NCBI GenBank assembly: GCA_036746235.1
Contig: DAIOEN010000004.1
Coordinates: 22,400-86,399 of the forward strand
Direction: 5' to 3'
From: CALARM01 sp036746235
GTDB taxonomy: Bacteria > Vulcanimicrobiota > SpSt-956 > JAKJGF01
DNA: 64,000 nt
Program-made: the position numbers and the translations under genes
Notes under the pieces: model-generated
Database searches by the model: none
Seen by the model: only the letters and a program-made list of their open reading frames with translations
Told to the model about the DNA's origin: nothing
Part shown: one piece after another, positions 44,912-53,637 of the stretch
Numbering within the stretch: the first letter of the stretch is position 1
Layout of the letters: the number at the start of each line of letters is the position of its first letter

Positions 44912-47164
44912 ATGGAACCGGCAGAATATAAAGATCTAAAAGAAAAATATGACAGTTACATACAGAACGCTCCTGATGGTATCTTTGTTGTAAACAGCAA
45001 AGGAAAATTCCTGGAAGTCAATAATGCTGCCTGCAATCTTACAGGCTATTCATCTGATGAACTGCTCAGGATGAATATAATGGATCTTATCCCCCGTGAA
45101 GGCTTCAAGAAAGCACTCAGACATTTTGCAAAAGCCAGACGTAATTCAAGAACAAGCAGAGAATTATCATGTAAAAGAAAAGATTCTTCTTTATGTTATC
45201 TATTAATGGAAGGTGTAAAGGTAGGGACAGATAGATATATAGGATATTGCAAAGATATAACAAAAAGTAAAGAACTTAAAGACGAATTGATAAGAACGAG
45301 GGAATTTCTTAATAATATTATCAATGCAGTGGCAGATCCTATTTTTGTAAAAGATGAGCATCATAGATGGATAGTACTCAATGATTCTTTCTGTAAGTTC
45401 ATGGGCTATAAAAAGGAGGAACTGATAGGGAAAACCGATCATGATTTTTTTCCTCCGGAAGAAGCAAAGGTCTTCTGGGAGAAAGATGAGCTGGTTTTTT
45501 CTTCGGGAGAAGAAAATGAAAATGAGGAATATTTTACAGACTCGGGAAATATAACCCATACGATACTTACGAAAAAATCTGTTTTTACAGATAAAGACGG
45601 GGAAAAAGTCCTTGTAGGTACCATAAGAGATATTACAGAAAGAAAAAAGGCAGAAGAAGAACGAATAAGGCTTGCAAGGGCAATAGAACATGCAGCAGAA
45701 TGTGTCATAATTACAGACAGTCATGGCTATGTTCAGTATGTAAACCCTGCTTTTGAAGGGATTACCGGTTATAAAAAAGAAGAAATTCTTCAGAAAAGTA
45801 TTTTCGTTATAGAAAATAAAAAAATGGATAAAAACTATTCTGATGAAATATGGGCAATTATAAGTAAAGGACATGTATGGACAGGGAATATTATAAACCA
45901 TAAAAAAGACAGAACGCCATATGAGGTAGAAACATCCATATCTTCTATTGAAAACACGTCAGGCGCCGTTATAAATTATATCTGTGTTGCAAGAGATGTA
46001 ACAAATGAAAAAAGACTGGAGAGACATGTACGTCAATCTCAAAAACTTGAAGCAATAGGGACACTCGCCGGTGGTATAGCTCATGATTTCAATAATATCC
46101 TGGCAATCATGATGGGGTATACGGAACTTGCCCTGAGAGATATAAAAGAATCAAGTATTACAGTGAAAAAACTTGAAGGAGTATTGAAGGCAGGTGAAAG
46201 AGCAAGGGATCTGGTAAGACAGATTCTTGCCTTCAGCCGTCAGACAGAGAAAGAAAGAAAACCGGTAAGAATCAGCCCTATTATCAAAGAAACACTGAAT
46301 TTCCTGAGGGCATCTCTGCCTTCAACCATTGAAATCAAGAAAAATATAGAAGCAAATTCTATGATACTCGGTGATCCCACACAGATCCATCAGATACTTA
46401 TGAATCTGTGTACAAATGCTTCCTATGCGATGAAAGACAGAGGAGGGATACTGGAAATCACCCTTAAAGAGATTGAAATAGAAGAAGAAGATATCCGTAA
46501 TTATCCTGATTTAAGCCCCGGTACCTATGTTAACCTCATTGCACGTGACACAGGATGCGGTATAGATGAAGTGACAATGGAAAGGATCTTCGAACCTTTT
46601 TTTACGACAAAAAAACCGGGAGAAGGAACAGGTATGGGACTTTCTGTTGTGCATGGAATTGTCAAAAGTTACGGTGGAACTATAACAGTAACAAGTGAGG
46701 AGCATAAAGGAAGTACTTTTTCTGTAATACTTCCCAAACTTGCCAGCGGAACAATTGCAGAACCGTTGGTATTCAAACCACTTCCCAGAGGGCATGGAAA
46801 TATATTATTTATTGATGATGAAGAAGAACTGGCAATACTGGAGAAAGAAAATCTTGAAGAGCTTGGTTATAATGTAACTGCTGTCACAGGCAGTGTGGAA
46901 GCTTTAAATCTCTTCAGAGAAAATCCGGGACACTTTGATTTAATTATAACCGATCATACTATGCCTTTTATTACAGGACTCGAACTTATAGAAGTAATTA
47001 AAAAGACCAGTCCTTCTATGCCTTTTATACTTACTACAGGATTCGGAGATCTTATTTCAGATGAAAAAGCCAGTGAAATCGGTATAAAAAAACTGATTAA
47101 GAAACCATTCAAGCTATATGAACTTGCAGAGGTAATAAGTGATATATTAAATCGTGACGCGTGA
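44912..47164 (+). CDS. hybrid PAS sensor histidine kinase with receiver domain
   Basis: 750 residues, soluble. Three PAS domains (about 12-115, 130-250 and 255-375; for example PDGIFVVNSKGKFLEVNNA), then HisKA with GGIAHDFNNILAIMMGYTE (His about 391), an HATPase domain with DTGCGIDEVTMERIFEPFFT and GEGTGMGLSVVHGI (about 545-585), and a C-terminal receiver with FIDDEEE and phospho-Asp in LIITDHTMPF (about 681) plus the KPF lysine. The kinase subgroup (HDFNN) usually signals through its own receiver or through a phosphorelay. AAGAGGT precedes the ATG. The last codons and the TGA are formed by the heptamer repeat. Confidence 0.93.
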   Translation: MEPAEYKDLKEKYDSYIQNAPDGIFVVNSKGKFLEVNNAACNLTGYSSDELLRMNIMDLIPREGFKKALRHFAKARRNSRTSRELSCKRKDSSLCYLLMEGVKVGTDRYIGYCKDITKSKELKDELIRTREFLNNIINAVADPIFVKDEHHRWIVLNDSFCKFMGYKKEELIGKTDHDFFPPEEAKVFWEKDELVFSSGEENENEEYFTDSGNITHTILTKKSVFTDKDGEKVLVGTIRDITERKKAEEERIRLARAIEHAAECVIITDSHGYVQYVNPAFEGITGYKKEEILQKSIFVIENKKMDKNYSDEIWAIISKGHVWTGNIINHKKDRTPYEVETSISSIENTSGAVINYICVARDVTNEKRLERHVRQSQKLEAIGTLAGGIAHDFNNILAIMMGYTELALRDIKESSITVKKLEGVLKAGERARDLVRQILAFSRQTEKERKPVRISPIIKETLNFLRASLPSTIEIKKNIEANSMILGDPTQIHQILMNLCTNASYAMKDRGGILEITLKEIEIEEEDIRNYPDLSPGTYVNLIARDTGCGIDEVTMERIFEPFFTTKKPGEGTGMGLSVVHGIVKSYGGTITVTSEEHKGSTFSVILPKLASGTIAEPLVFKPLPRGHGNILFIDDEEELAILEKENLEELGYNVTAVTGSVEALNLFRENPGHFDLIITDHTMPFITGLELIEVIKKTSPSMPFILTTGFGDLISDEKASEIGIKKLIKKPFKLYELAEVISDILNRDA

Positions 47165-47187
47165 CGCGTGACGCGTGGCGGGTGGCG
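47154..47187. repeat. heptamer tandem repeat (GTGACGC)n supplying a stop codon
   Basis: Four to five units of GTGACGC and variants. The sensor kinase ends Asp-Ala-stop inside the first units, and the PilZ gene starts five bases after the array. Confidence 0.9.
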
Positions 47188-47191
47188 ATAT

Positions 47192-47533
47192 ATGACAGAA
47201 GAACGTTATTCAGGAGAACAGAGAAGAAGATTTTACAGAATAAAATACCCTTTTATAGAAAGACCGGAACTTACTTTAGATAATAAGTCATATCAGGTTA
47301 TAGACATCTCTGAAGGAGGAGTCAAATTCTTCTCTCCTGTAACGACATTTAAAGTCGATGAATATATAAAGGGTTCCATAAAATTCCATGACGGAGAGAT
47401 TATATCGGTAGAAGGGCATGTATTAAGATTACAGAATAAACGGGTTATAATTCTTCTGGATAGAGGAATCCCCCTTCAGAGAATATTAAAGGAACAGAGA
47501 TTTCTGATAAAGAAATATGCAGGGTTCAGATAG
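47192..47533 (+). CDS. PilZ-domain protein (c-di-GMP receptor)
   Basis: 114 residues. RRRFYRIKYPFIERPEL (about 10-26; the RxxxR part) and IDISEGGVKFFSP (about 38-50; D/NxSxxG part) are the two c-di-GMP-binding motifs of a minimal PilZ domain. Such proteins regulate exopolysaccharide synthesis or motility. ATG 47192 is chosen because earlier starts lie in the repeat array. No clear Shine-Dalgarno is left between repeat and ATG. It follows the kinase in the same direction and may share its transcript. Confidence 0.88.
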   Translation: MTEERYSGEQRRRFYRIKYPFIERPELTLDNKSYQVIDISEGGVKFFSPVTTFKVDEYIKGSIKFHDGEIISVEGHVLRLQNKRVIILLDRGIPLQRILKEQRFLIKKYAGFR

Positions 47534-47542
47534 AGGTGACTT

Positions 47543-48370
47543 ATGGCCGGGAATACTGACAGTGAACCTGTTAAATTTGATTTTGAATCAACCAGAGAAG
47601 GCTGTTTTACTGCCTTTATAATTGTCGGACTGCTTATAATGTGCCTGGGATTGGGAGGCAAACATGGTAACCCTCCGCCGAATCCAACCATAATCCTTGC
47701 AGGGCTGGCTACAGGTATTATAGCCGCCATGGCCAGATTCTCTACTGATGACTATATGACATTTGACCCCGATACAGGTTATATCCTTCTGAGCAATCAG
47801 TTCCTTTTTGTTAAAACAACAACCTTTCTGTGTCCGATTAAAGATTTACTGGAAATAAAGCTGGAAACTTCACAGAGAAGCAGCAAATCAGGTTCTTATA
47901 CAGATTTTTTTATTCAGGTCAGAATACCGGGTTATGGCATAAGAAAAGATAAACAGGTTGTATCAATGGGAGCGACACTGGGTTATCAATTTAATAGTTC
48001 TGTGGCAGATTTGAGAAGTAAAGCATTGAGAATTGCAGAAATGGCCGGATGTAAAATAATGTACAGTGAAAAAATTGAGCCTTCAAAAAGAAAACAGCCT
48101 GGAAAATTACAAAAAGAAGAAAAGAAGAAAGAGTTCAAGCCCTATTCACCACAGTATGGTACACACACAATCAAGAAGGGAACCAGGAGGATAGAATTTA
48201 ATAATTTCCTCAGAAAGCCTGAAAAAAAGCCACCCCCTCTCCCAGAAATAAAAAGCGATTTTATAGAAAGCGATTTCACTGCCGATTATGGCAGCAAAAC
48301 ATGTAAAGAATGCGGTGAGAAAAGCCCGGATAATTGCCAGTTCTGTAATAATTGCGGCGCCGTACTGTAG
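47543..48370 (+). CDS. membrane protein with C-terminal zinc ribbon
   Basis: 275 residues. Two hydrophobic segments (about 22-40 and 48-65) are followed by a soluble beta-rich domain (about 75-170) resembling a small PH-like fold. A linker rich in Lys/Pro then leads to a zinc ribbon at the end (CKECGEKSPDNCQFCNNCGA, about 255-274). Zinc-ribbon tails of this type are common in bacterial membrane proteins of unknown function. AGAGGTGA supports the start, ten bases after the PilZ stop. I do not recognise a specific family. Confidence 0.75.
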   Translation: MAGNTDSEPVKFDFESTREGCFTAFIIVGLLIMCLGLGGKHGNPPPNPTIILAGLATGIIAAMARFSTDDYMTFDPDTGYILLSNQFLFVKTTTFLCPIKDLLEIKLETSQRSSKSGSYTDFFIQVRIPGYGIRKDKQVVSMGATLGYQFNSSVADLRSKALRIAEMAGCKIMYSEKIEPSKRKQPGKLQKEEKKKEFKPYSPQYGTHTIKKGTRRIEFNNFLRKPEKKPPPLPEIKSDFIESDFTADYGSKTCKECGEKSPDNCQFCNNCGAVL

Positions 48371-48405
48371 TCGTAACGCGTGACGGGTGGTCCGTGATGC
48401 GTTGT
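48371..48405. repeat. heptamer repeat region
   Basis: TCGTAACGCGTGACGGGTGG and related units follow the zinc-ribbon gene stop directly. Confidence 0.8.
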
Positions 48406-48410
48406 TTCAT

Positions 48411-48445
48411 CGGGTACCGGGCGAACACAGGGGTTTACCCCTACT
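48411..48445. repeat. 35-bp REP-like palindromic repeat, copy 1
   Basis: CGGGTACCGGGCGAACACAG followed by GGGTTTACCCCTACT. Same length and layout as 51373-51407. It can form an imperfect hairpin (GGGCGA against TTTACCC). Confidence 0.75.
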
Positions 48446-48447
48446 CA

Positions 48448-48801
48448 CTAATAAATCTTATCATCAACCATTTCGCCGGAAGCTCCGGCATTTTCCATTT
48501 CACTTTCCAGCATCTGGTCGAAATCATCTCCCATGTCTTCACCCAGTTCTTTTCCCATTTTTTTTGCCCATTTCATTACCGATTTCGGATCATTTTCATC
48601 AATACCCGATAGTTTCGAAGGATCTGCAAGGGATTCAAGACGGGCTTCTTCCGATTTCGGTACGGAAAACATAGATATTAATTTTTTTAAATGTTTACTT
48701 TTACATACAGGACAGGATTTATCAGCTTTAATGGTTCCAACTCCCTCAAGAAGGGAAAACCTTTTTCTGCAGTCCTGACAGGAATATTCATAAATAGGCA
48801 T
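48448..48801 (-). CDS. FmdB-family zinc-ribbon protein
   Basis: 117 residues. The start MPIYEYSCQDCRKRFSLLEG followed by CPVCKSKHLKKLIS is the FmdB/CxxC_CxxC_SSSS domain. It was first noted as a regulator of formamidase genes but in most bacteria is a small zinc protein of unknown role. The acidic Met/Asp-rich C-terminus (LGEDMGDDFDQMLESEMENA) is typical of longer members. Monocistronic. Confidence 0.88.
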   Translation of the reverse strand: MPIYEYSCQDCRKRFSLLEGVGTIKADKSCPVCKSKHLKKLISMFSVPKSEEARLESLADPSKLSGIDENDPKSVMKWAKKMGKELGEDMGDDFDQMLESEMENAGASGEMVDDKIY

Positions 48802-48825
48802 TTAAAACACTCCAGTACAATTTAT

Positions 48826-48889
48826 TGTGAGTCGTGAGTCGTGAAGGGTGCTTTCACTCTTCACCCTTCACCCTTCACGATCTCCTACC
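48826..48889. repeat. heptamer repeat region (GTGAGTC and TTCACCC types)
   Basis: GTGAGTCGTGAGTCGTGAAG on the left and CTTCACCCTTCACCCTTCAC on the right form an inverted pair of 7-base arrays that could fold into a hairpin between the FmdB and transglycosylase genes. Confidence 0.8.
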
Positions 48890-49454
48890 TGACACCGCAT
48901 AGTTCCTTATACAGATTATAAACTATTTCAACATAGTGCTGTGTCTCAGCATAAGGGGGAACTCCACCGTAATCCTGAACGGCTCCCATACCTGCATTAT
49001 ATGCGGCAAGAGATAGTTTTATCTGTCTTTCAACATCAAATCCGGAAAAATAATCCAGATTATGTCTGAGTATTTGAACAGTTCCTCTTATGTTCTGCAC
49101 GGGATCATAGGAATTGTATACTCCAACCTCTCTGGCAGTACCGGGCATAAGCTGCCCTAACCCCTGGGCGCCTGCACAGGAAGTAGCATGAATATCAAAG
49201 GCAGACTCGCAGGCCACAACTGCAACAACAAACCGTGGCTCCACACCATACTGACGGCAGTAATAAAGTATACTCAGAACTACTGCATCAAGCTCTTTAT
49301 CAGAAAGGCCGGGATTATATTCCAGGATTTTTGACTTGTAGGCACCGATGTATTGCTTTGTATAAGGATCATTCATGTTCGGTGTCGCCATAACAGCAGA
49401 AAAGCTAAAGACCAGTATGGATATTAACATAATAAATGTTATAAAATATTTCAT
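48885..49454 (-). CDS. secreted lytic transglycosylase (SLT domain)
   Basis: 189 residues. Signal peptide about 1-23 (ending SAVMA). The SLT domain covers about 55-175: catalytic Glu in VVACESAFDIHATSCAGAQG (about 83), GLGQLMPGTAREVGVYN (about 98-114) and LAAYNAGMGAVQDYGGVPPY (about 148-167). It cleaves peptidoglycan glycan strands with formation of anhydro-muramic ends. The stop lies at the edge of a repeat array. It may open the wall for an envelope complex or serve in turnover. Confidence 0.92.
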   Translation of the reverse strand: MKYFITFIMLISILVFSFSAVMATPNMNDPYTKQYIGAYKSKILEYNPGLSDKELDAVVLSILYYCRQYGVEPRFVVAVVACESAFDIHATSCAGAQGLGQLMPGTAREVGVYNSYDPVQNIRGTVQILRHNLDYFSGFDVERQIKLSLAAYNAGMGAVQDYGGVPPYAETQHYVEIVYNLYKELCGVR

Positions 49455-49466
49455 TATCTTACCCCT

Positions 49467-49535
49467 TTTCAGTGAGCAGTGACCGGTGAAAGGGAATTGC
49501 TTTTCTATTCACCCTTCACTCTTCACCCTTCACAA
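49467..49535. repeat. heptamer repeat region (GTGAGCA, TTCACCC, TTCACTC types)
   Basis: CAGTGAGCAGTGACCGGTGA and, 35 bases later, TTCACCCTTCACTCTTCACC. The second part reaches into the last codons of the Sua5/YrdC gene. Confidence 0.8.
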
Positions 49536-50145
49536 CTCTAAATATTTCTTCCGAAGGTATTTTTCCTTCTCTTAAAATGTTCACTTTCTCTCCTGTAACA
49601 TCTACAATAGTAGAAGGTACACCATATGTAATCTCTCCTGCATCCAGTATTACATCTACTTTATCTTCAAAAGCAGAAATAATTTCATCGATTGTAAAAA
49701 GGTTTTCTTCACCAGACAGATTGGCACTAGTTACGGCAAGAGGTTCTCCCGTATATTTTAATAGGTCCAGGGCAATCTTATAATCGGGGATCCTGATAGC
49801 TACAGAGTCTTTCCCGCATGTTGCAGGTGACGGATGGCATTTCAGGACAAGTGTAAGAGGACCTGGCCAGTACTTTTCAGCAAGTAATCTGGCATAAGTG
49901 GGGACATAACCTGAAAGTTCATACATTTCCTTTATATCATGAACCATGACAGGCAGGGGTTTTAAAGGGGAACGTTCTTTAATTTTATAGATCCTTTTTA
50001 TCACAGTCAAATCCCGGACCTTTCCTCCCAGACCGTACAGTGTCTCTGTAGGAAATATAACCACTCCCCCGCTTTTTATTATATTCGCCACTTCTACAAG
50101 GGATTCCTTTATTGAGTTTTTATTTTGTTCTATTTTTATTATCAT
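49516..50145 (-). CDS. Sua5/YciO/YrdC-family protein (threonylcarbamoyl-AMP synthase candidate)
   Basis: 209 residues. VVIFPTETLYGLGGKV (about 28-43), VAIRIPDYKIALDLLKYTGE (about 131-150), LAVTSANLSGEENL (about 152-165) and GVPSTIVDVTGE are family signatures. TsaC-type members make threonylcarbamoyl-AMP for the universal tRNA t6A modification. The KERSPLKPLPVMVHD segment is also compatible with the YciO branch. ATG 50145 is used; a longer frame to 50190 would translate the heptamer repeat (THASRVTRH). Confidence 0.9.
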   Translation of the reverse strand: MIIKIEQNKNSIKESLVEVANIIKSGGVVIFPTETLYGLGGKVRDLTVIKRIYKIKERSPLKPLPVMVHDIKEMYELSGYVPTYARLLAEKYWPGPLTLVLKCHPSPATCGKDSVAIRIPDYKIALDLLKYTGEPLAVTSANLSGEENLFTIDEIISAFEDKVDVILDAGEITYGVPSTIVDVTGEKVNILREGKIPSEEIFRVVKGEE

Positions 50146-50150
50146 AAATA

Positions 50151-50290
50151 GGTGACGCGTGACGCGTGACGCGTGGGTATTACCTTTCATTACTCATGAC
50201 TCACTCTAATAGTAAAGTGTGATATATAACATGTGACATATGAGATTTCTCGACTCGCTGATTACTGGTCACTGCTTACTGATCACTGAC
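50151..50290. repeat. heptamer tandem repeats around the Sua5/TPR gap
   Basis: (GTGACGC)n at 50151-50176 abuts the Sua5/YrdC start. Further units of CACTGCTTACTGATCACTGA type occupy about 50255-50290 and overlap the end of the TPR gene, whose last codons (VISKQ) come from the repeat. Confidence 0.85.
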
Positions 50291-51258
50291 GAAAGTCTGC
50301 TCGGTCTTCTGACCTTTATATTCAATCTGGATTTAAGTGTCGCCATTTTCAGATCAGGCGCAAGGCCTGTAGCATATTTATAAGCTTCAAGAGCTTTTTT
50401 AAGGTTTCCTTTACCTCTGTAGGCTTCTCCTATATAGCCATAGACAAGGGGATCTGAAGGATTTAATTCTACTGATTTAATAAAAGCATCTATTGCCTCT
50501 TCAAACTTACCGGTATTACAATAAAAACAACCAAGATCATTGTAGGCGCTTACTGTATCAGGTTTTACCTCTATGGCTTTTTTATAATTTTCCAGTGCTC
50601 TGTCGGAATCACCTGTTACTTCATAAACTATGCCGAGATTATTATAGGCGAGACCATTTTTTCCATCTACCTCTATGGCTTTTTCAAATGACATAATGGC
50701 AGCTTCAAATTCTTCTCTTTCATAGAGTTCTATGCCAAGTTCAAGATAGGCATTGGAACAATCAGGCATATTTTCCACTGCTCTCTGATAGGTTATTATA
50801 GCATTATAGAAATCTTTTTTCTGTTTATAAGCAGCTCCCAGGTTTTTATAAGAATCAAAAAAATAAGGAGATATCTCTATGGCTTTCTGAAACAGTTCCA
50901 CTGCCGTATCAAAATCTCCTCTGGCACAGTAAGTTTTTCCGAGGCGATTATAAGCATCTACATAGTCAGGAGCTATACAGATGGATTTTTCATAAAAATT
51001 TATGGCATTTTCATAATCACCCTGTGCCCTGTAAACATCACCTTTTTTAAGATATAAAGTAGGCTCTTCAGGAAGTTTTTCCAGGGCATACTCATAGGTT
51101 TCCAGAGCTTTTTCATAATCTGAAGATTTAAGACATGCTTCTGCCAGATTTATCATGACTATCATATTGTCAGGGTCTTTTTTGAGAGTATCTTCGTAGG
51201 AATCAATGGCTTTTCTGTAATTACCTCTTTTAAAATAATAATCTCCTCTGGTAGACAT
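50269..51258 (-). CDS. TPR protein, cytoplasmic
   Basis: 329 residues of almost pure TPR: eight or nine 34-residue units, for example AIDSYEDTLKKDPDNMIVMI and AYNDLGCFYCNTGKFEEAID. No signal peptide. It should form a superhelical protein-binding scaffold. A basic tail (RLNIKVRRPSRLSSVISKQ) follows. The heptamer array ends five bases before the ATG, so no normal ribosome site is present. It lies downstream of the HEAT/TPR gene in the same direction, separated by about 150 bases of repeats. Confidence 0.88.
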   Translation of the reverse strand: MSTRGDYYFKRGNYRKAIDSYEDTLKKDPDNMIVMINLAEACLKSSDYEKALETYEYALEKLPEEPTLYLKKGDVYRAQGDYENAINFYEKSICIAPDYVDAYNRLGKTYCARGDFDTAVELFQKAIEISPYFFDSYKNLGAAYKQKKDFYNAIITYQRAVENMPDCSNAYLELGIELYEREEFEAAIMSFEKAIEVDGKNGLAYNNLGIVYEVTGDSDRALENYKKAIEVKPDTVSAYNDLGCFYCNTGKFEEAIDAFIKSVELNPSDPLVYGYIGEAYRGKGNLKKALEAYKYATGLAPDLKMATLKSRLNIKVRRPSRLSSVISKQ

Positions 51259-51263
51259 TATGG

Positions 51264-51296
51264 GCGTGACGCGTGACGCGTGACGCGTGACGCGTG
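51264..51296. repeat. heptamer tandem repeat (GTGACGC)n
   Basis: Four nearly perfect CGTGACG-phase units, one of the cleanest arrays in the window, directly upstream of the TPR gene's start. Confidence 0.92.
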
Positions 51297-51372
51297 GTTA
51301 ACTCACCTCACAAAATTTGCTTTTAAATTACTCACGTTTCAGGCCAGTCGTGATGTGTGATGCGTGTTTTTA

Positions 51373-51407
51373 CCGGTACCGGGCGACCCCCTGTGATCGC
51401 CCCTACT
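51373..51407. repeat. 35-bp REP-like palindromic repeat, copy 2
   Basis: CCGGTACCGGGCGACCCCCT followed by GTGATCGCCCCTACT. GGGCGA pairs with TCGCCC. It matches copy 1 at 48411-48445 in length and most positions. Confidence 0.78.
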
Positions 51408-51409
51408 TT

Positions 51410-53506
51410 TCACGACTCACGACTCACTTCACCGAAACACATATCGGCTATCGTGACATCATCGGCATTATCCATACAATATTTAAAGCATTTTTCCGCT
51501 TCATCTTTATTGCCATATGCTTTATAGAGATAGGCCATAGCAAACCTGGCTATAATATCATCAGGTTTATCGTCCAGTAACTTTTTAAAAGCATTGAACG
51601 GTTTCTGTAAAATATCTTCTCTCTCATCATCTGACGTTAAAAAATCAACTATCTGTTCCGGATTCAATTCCAGGGCTTTTCTATAAGACTCTATAGATTT
51701 ATCTATGTCTCCCGTACTGTAATATATCCCGCCCATACACCAGAATATAGAGCCATGATCCCCTTCCAGAGACATGCCATTATTACACACTTCCAGAGCA
51801 TTATCATACTCTTTATTTCTCTCATAGGCCAGAGCAAGAGCCGTATGATTTAAAATACTGGAAGAATCCAGTTCTACTGCCCATCTCAATATATTAATTG
51901 CTTTATCGGATTGTCCTGTCCTGCAATAAGCATTGCCAAGGATAAGATGACTCAACGTATTTGAAGGTTCTATATCCATAGCACTCTTTGCCATATCTAT
52001 TGTTTTTTCCATATTTCCCAGATGGTCATATTCCATGGCAAGCCCCAGGTAAGACATGGTATTTTTCGGATCTATCTTTAAAATCTTTTTATAAGTACTC
52101 AGGGCTTTCTCGGATTCCCCGGTGTGACTGTAAAGAGAAGCCAGATTATGACAGGCTTTCAGATTACATGGATTTAATTTTATTGCTTTATTATAATAAT
52201 CTATAGCTATGACAAATTCTCCCTTTTCTTTATAGAGATTTCCGAGCATATTATAGTCAGAGGCTACAGGATTTAAAGAAACTGCCTTTAAGAAAGCTTT
52301 TATAGCATGGTCTATCATGCCGCTCCTGGCATATTCTATACCTGATTGCCTGTAATATAAATCATTGTCAGGGTCCAGTTTGAGAGCATATTCATAGGCT
52401 TCCAGTGCTTTTTTTACATTACCTGTTTCCGTGTAAATATCTCCCAGATCATTATAAAGTCTGCTGTCTTCTCCGTCTTCTTCTATAGCTTTTTCTATCT
52501 CTTTTAAGGCAAGCTCATAATTACCTTCTTCAAGAGCTTTAATAGCAAGATATCTCCTTTCAGGAATACCTCCAAGCTTCACTATGGAGTCATTCAATCT
52601 GTAGCGAGTCAGATCAAAGCCTTCTTTTTTAACCGTAGAAAGAAGTTTTAACAGTGGCTCAAGGGCTCTTTTGTCACCGATTTTACCCAGTAAATCTATG
52701 GCATATCTTCTTACCGACATGTCTTTGCTGTTAAGAGAATCAATAAGAGTATCCAGAGCTCTTCTATCACCGAACCCTTCCAGTGCTATGGCAGCACAGT
52801 AACGAATATTTTCATCACAGTCGGAAAGGGCTCCTGCAAGAGGTTCAATGGCATCTTTAATACCGGTTGCCCTGAGAGCAAAGACTGCTTCCTTCCTGAC
52901 AGAAGGATCTGTGTCCTTTAAAGCTTCACTCAGAGGATGAATTACAGATTTTCCCCCTAACTGACCGAGAGAAAAAATAGCTTTTTTACGTACTTCCGTA
53001 ACACTGTCCCACAGAAGTCTTACAAGATGTTTTCTGGCTTTTTTATCTCCCAGTGTACCCAGGGAAAGAGCAGCATTGGCCCTGACGTAATGGTCTTTAT
53101 CATATAAAGATTTTATAAGGTAATCTACAGATCTTTTATAACCAGTACTGCCGAGAATAAGAGCTGCATATCGTCTGGCATAAATATTATCACTCCTGAG
53201 AGATTTTAAGAGTAACTTTCCTGCTCTGCTGCCTGTAAGTTGTAAGGCTATACAGGCATGTTCCCTTATCTCTTCGTCTTCATCCGAAAGAAGTTCTATA
53301 AGAGGCGCTGTAGCACGGCTGTCCTTTATTAACTCCAGGGCAAGAATAGCCTTCTTCTTCATATCCCTGTCAGATGATTTCAGGCTTTCTATTATTTCCA
53401 GAACTGATTTTTTTCTATTTAATTTCTTCAGAGATTTCTGTGCTTTTTCCCTGTGAAGACGGGAAGTGCTGTAATCCTCTATAAGTGATACTATTTCTTT
53501 ATCCAT
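51410..53506 (-). CDS. HEAT-repeat plus TPR-repeat fusion protein
   Basis: 698 residues. The N-terminal half (about 25-320) consists of PBS-lyase-type HEAT repeats of 31 residues (HVRANAALSLGTLGDKKARK, SVRKEAVFALRATGIKDAIE). The C-terminal half (about 335-690) has about ten TPRs (ALEAYEYALKLDPDNDLYYR). Both are solenoid protein-binding modules; no enzyme domain is visible. No signal peptide. The start codon stands in front of a heptamer array with no Shine-Dalgarno. It is followed by the smaller TPR gene, so the two may form one scaffold system. Confidence 0.9.
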   Translation of the reverse strand: MDKEIVSLIEDYSTSRLHREKAQKSLKKLNRKKSVLEIIESLKSSDRDMKKKAILALELIKDSRATAPLIELLSDEDEEIREHACIALQLTGSRAGKLLLKSLRSDNIYARRYAALILGSTGYKRSVDYLIKSLYDKDHYVRANAALSLGTLGDKKARKHLVRLLWDSVTEVRKKAIFSLGQLGGKSVIHPLSEALKDTDPSVRKEAVFALRATGIKDAIEPLAGALSDCDENIRYCAAIALEGFGDRRALDTLIDSLNSKDMSVRRYAIDLLGKIGDKRALEPLLKLLSTVKKEGFDLTRYRLNDSIVKLGGIPERRYLAIKALEEGNYELALKEIEKAIEEDGEDSRLYNDLGDIYTETGNVKKALEAYEYALKLDPDNDLYYRQSGIEYARSGMIDHAIKAFLKAVSLNPVASDYNMLGNLYKEKGEFVIAIDYYNKAIKLNPCNLKACHNLASLYSHTGESEKALSTYKKILKIDPKNTMSYLGLAMEYDHLGNMEKTIDMAKSAMDIEPSNTLSHLILGNAYCRTGQSDKAINILRWAVELDSSSILNHTALALAYERNKEYDNALEVCNNGMSLEGDHGSIFWCMGGIYYSTGDIDKSIESYRKALELNPEQIVDFLTSDDEREDILQKPFNAFKKLLDDKPDDIIARFAMAYLYKAYGNKDEAEKCFKYCMDNADDVTIADMCFGEVSRES

Positions 53507-53514
53507 AAATTACA

Positions 53515-53542
53515 TGATGCGTGACGCGTGACGCGTGACGCG
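53515..53542. repeat. heptamer tandem repeat (GTGACGC)n
   Basis: GATGCGTGACGCGTGACGCG followed by TGACGCGT lies just upstream of the HEAT/TPR gene start. A further TTCACTC/TTCACCC group at about 53636-53668 overlaps the 3' end of the next gene. Confidence 0.9.
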
Positions 53543-53637
53543 TAAAGTTCAGTTTATTAGATTTTTATACATTTCTATAAAGATTAACCTTTTCCTACCG
53601 GAGATTTAAATAAATAGTGAAAAGTGAAACTTATCAA

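Noticed and set aside
50146..50190. Extended N-terminus for the Sua5/YrdC protein
   Set aside because: It consists of repeat-derived residues (THASRVTRH); the family's start fits ATG 50145.
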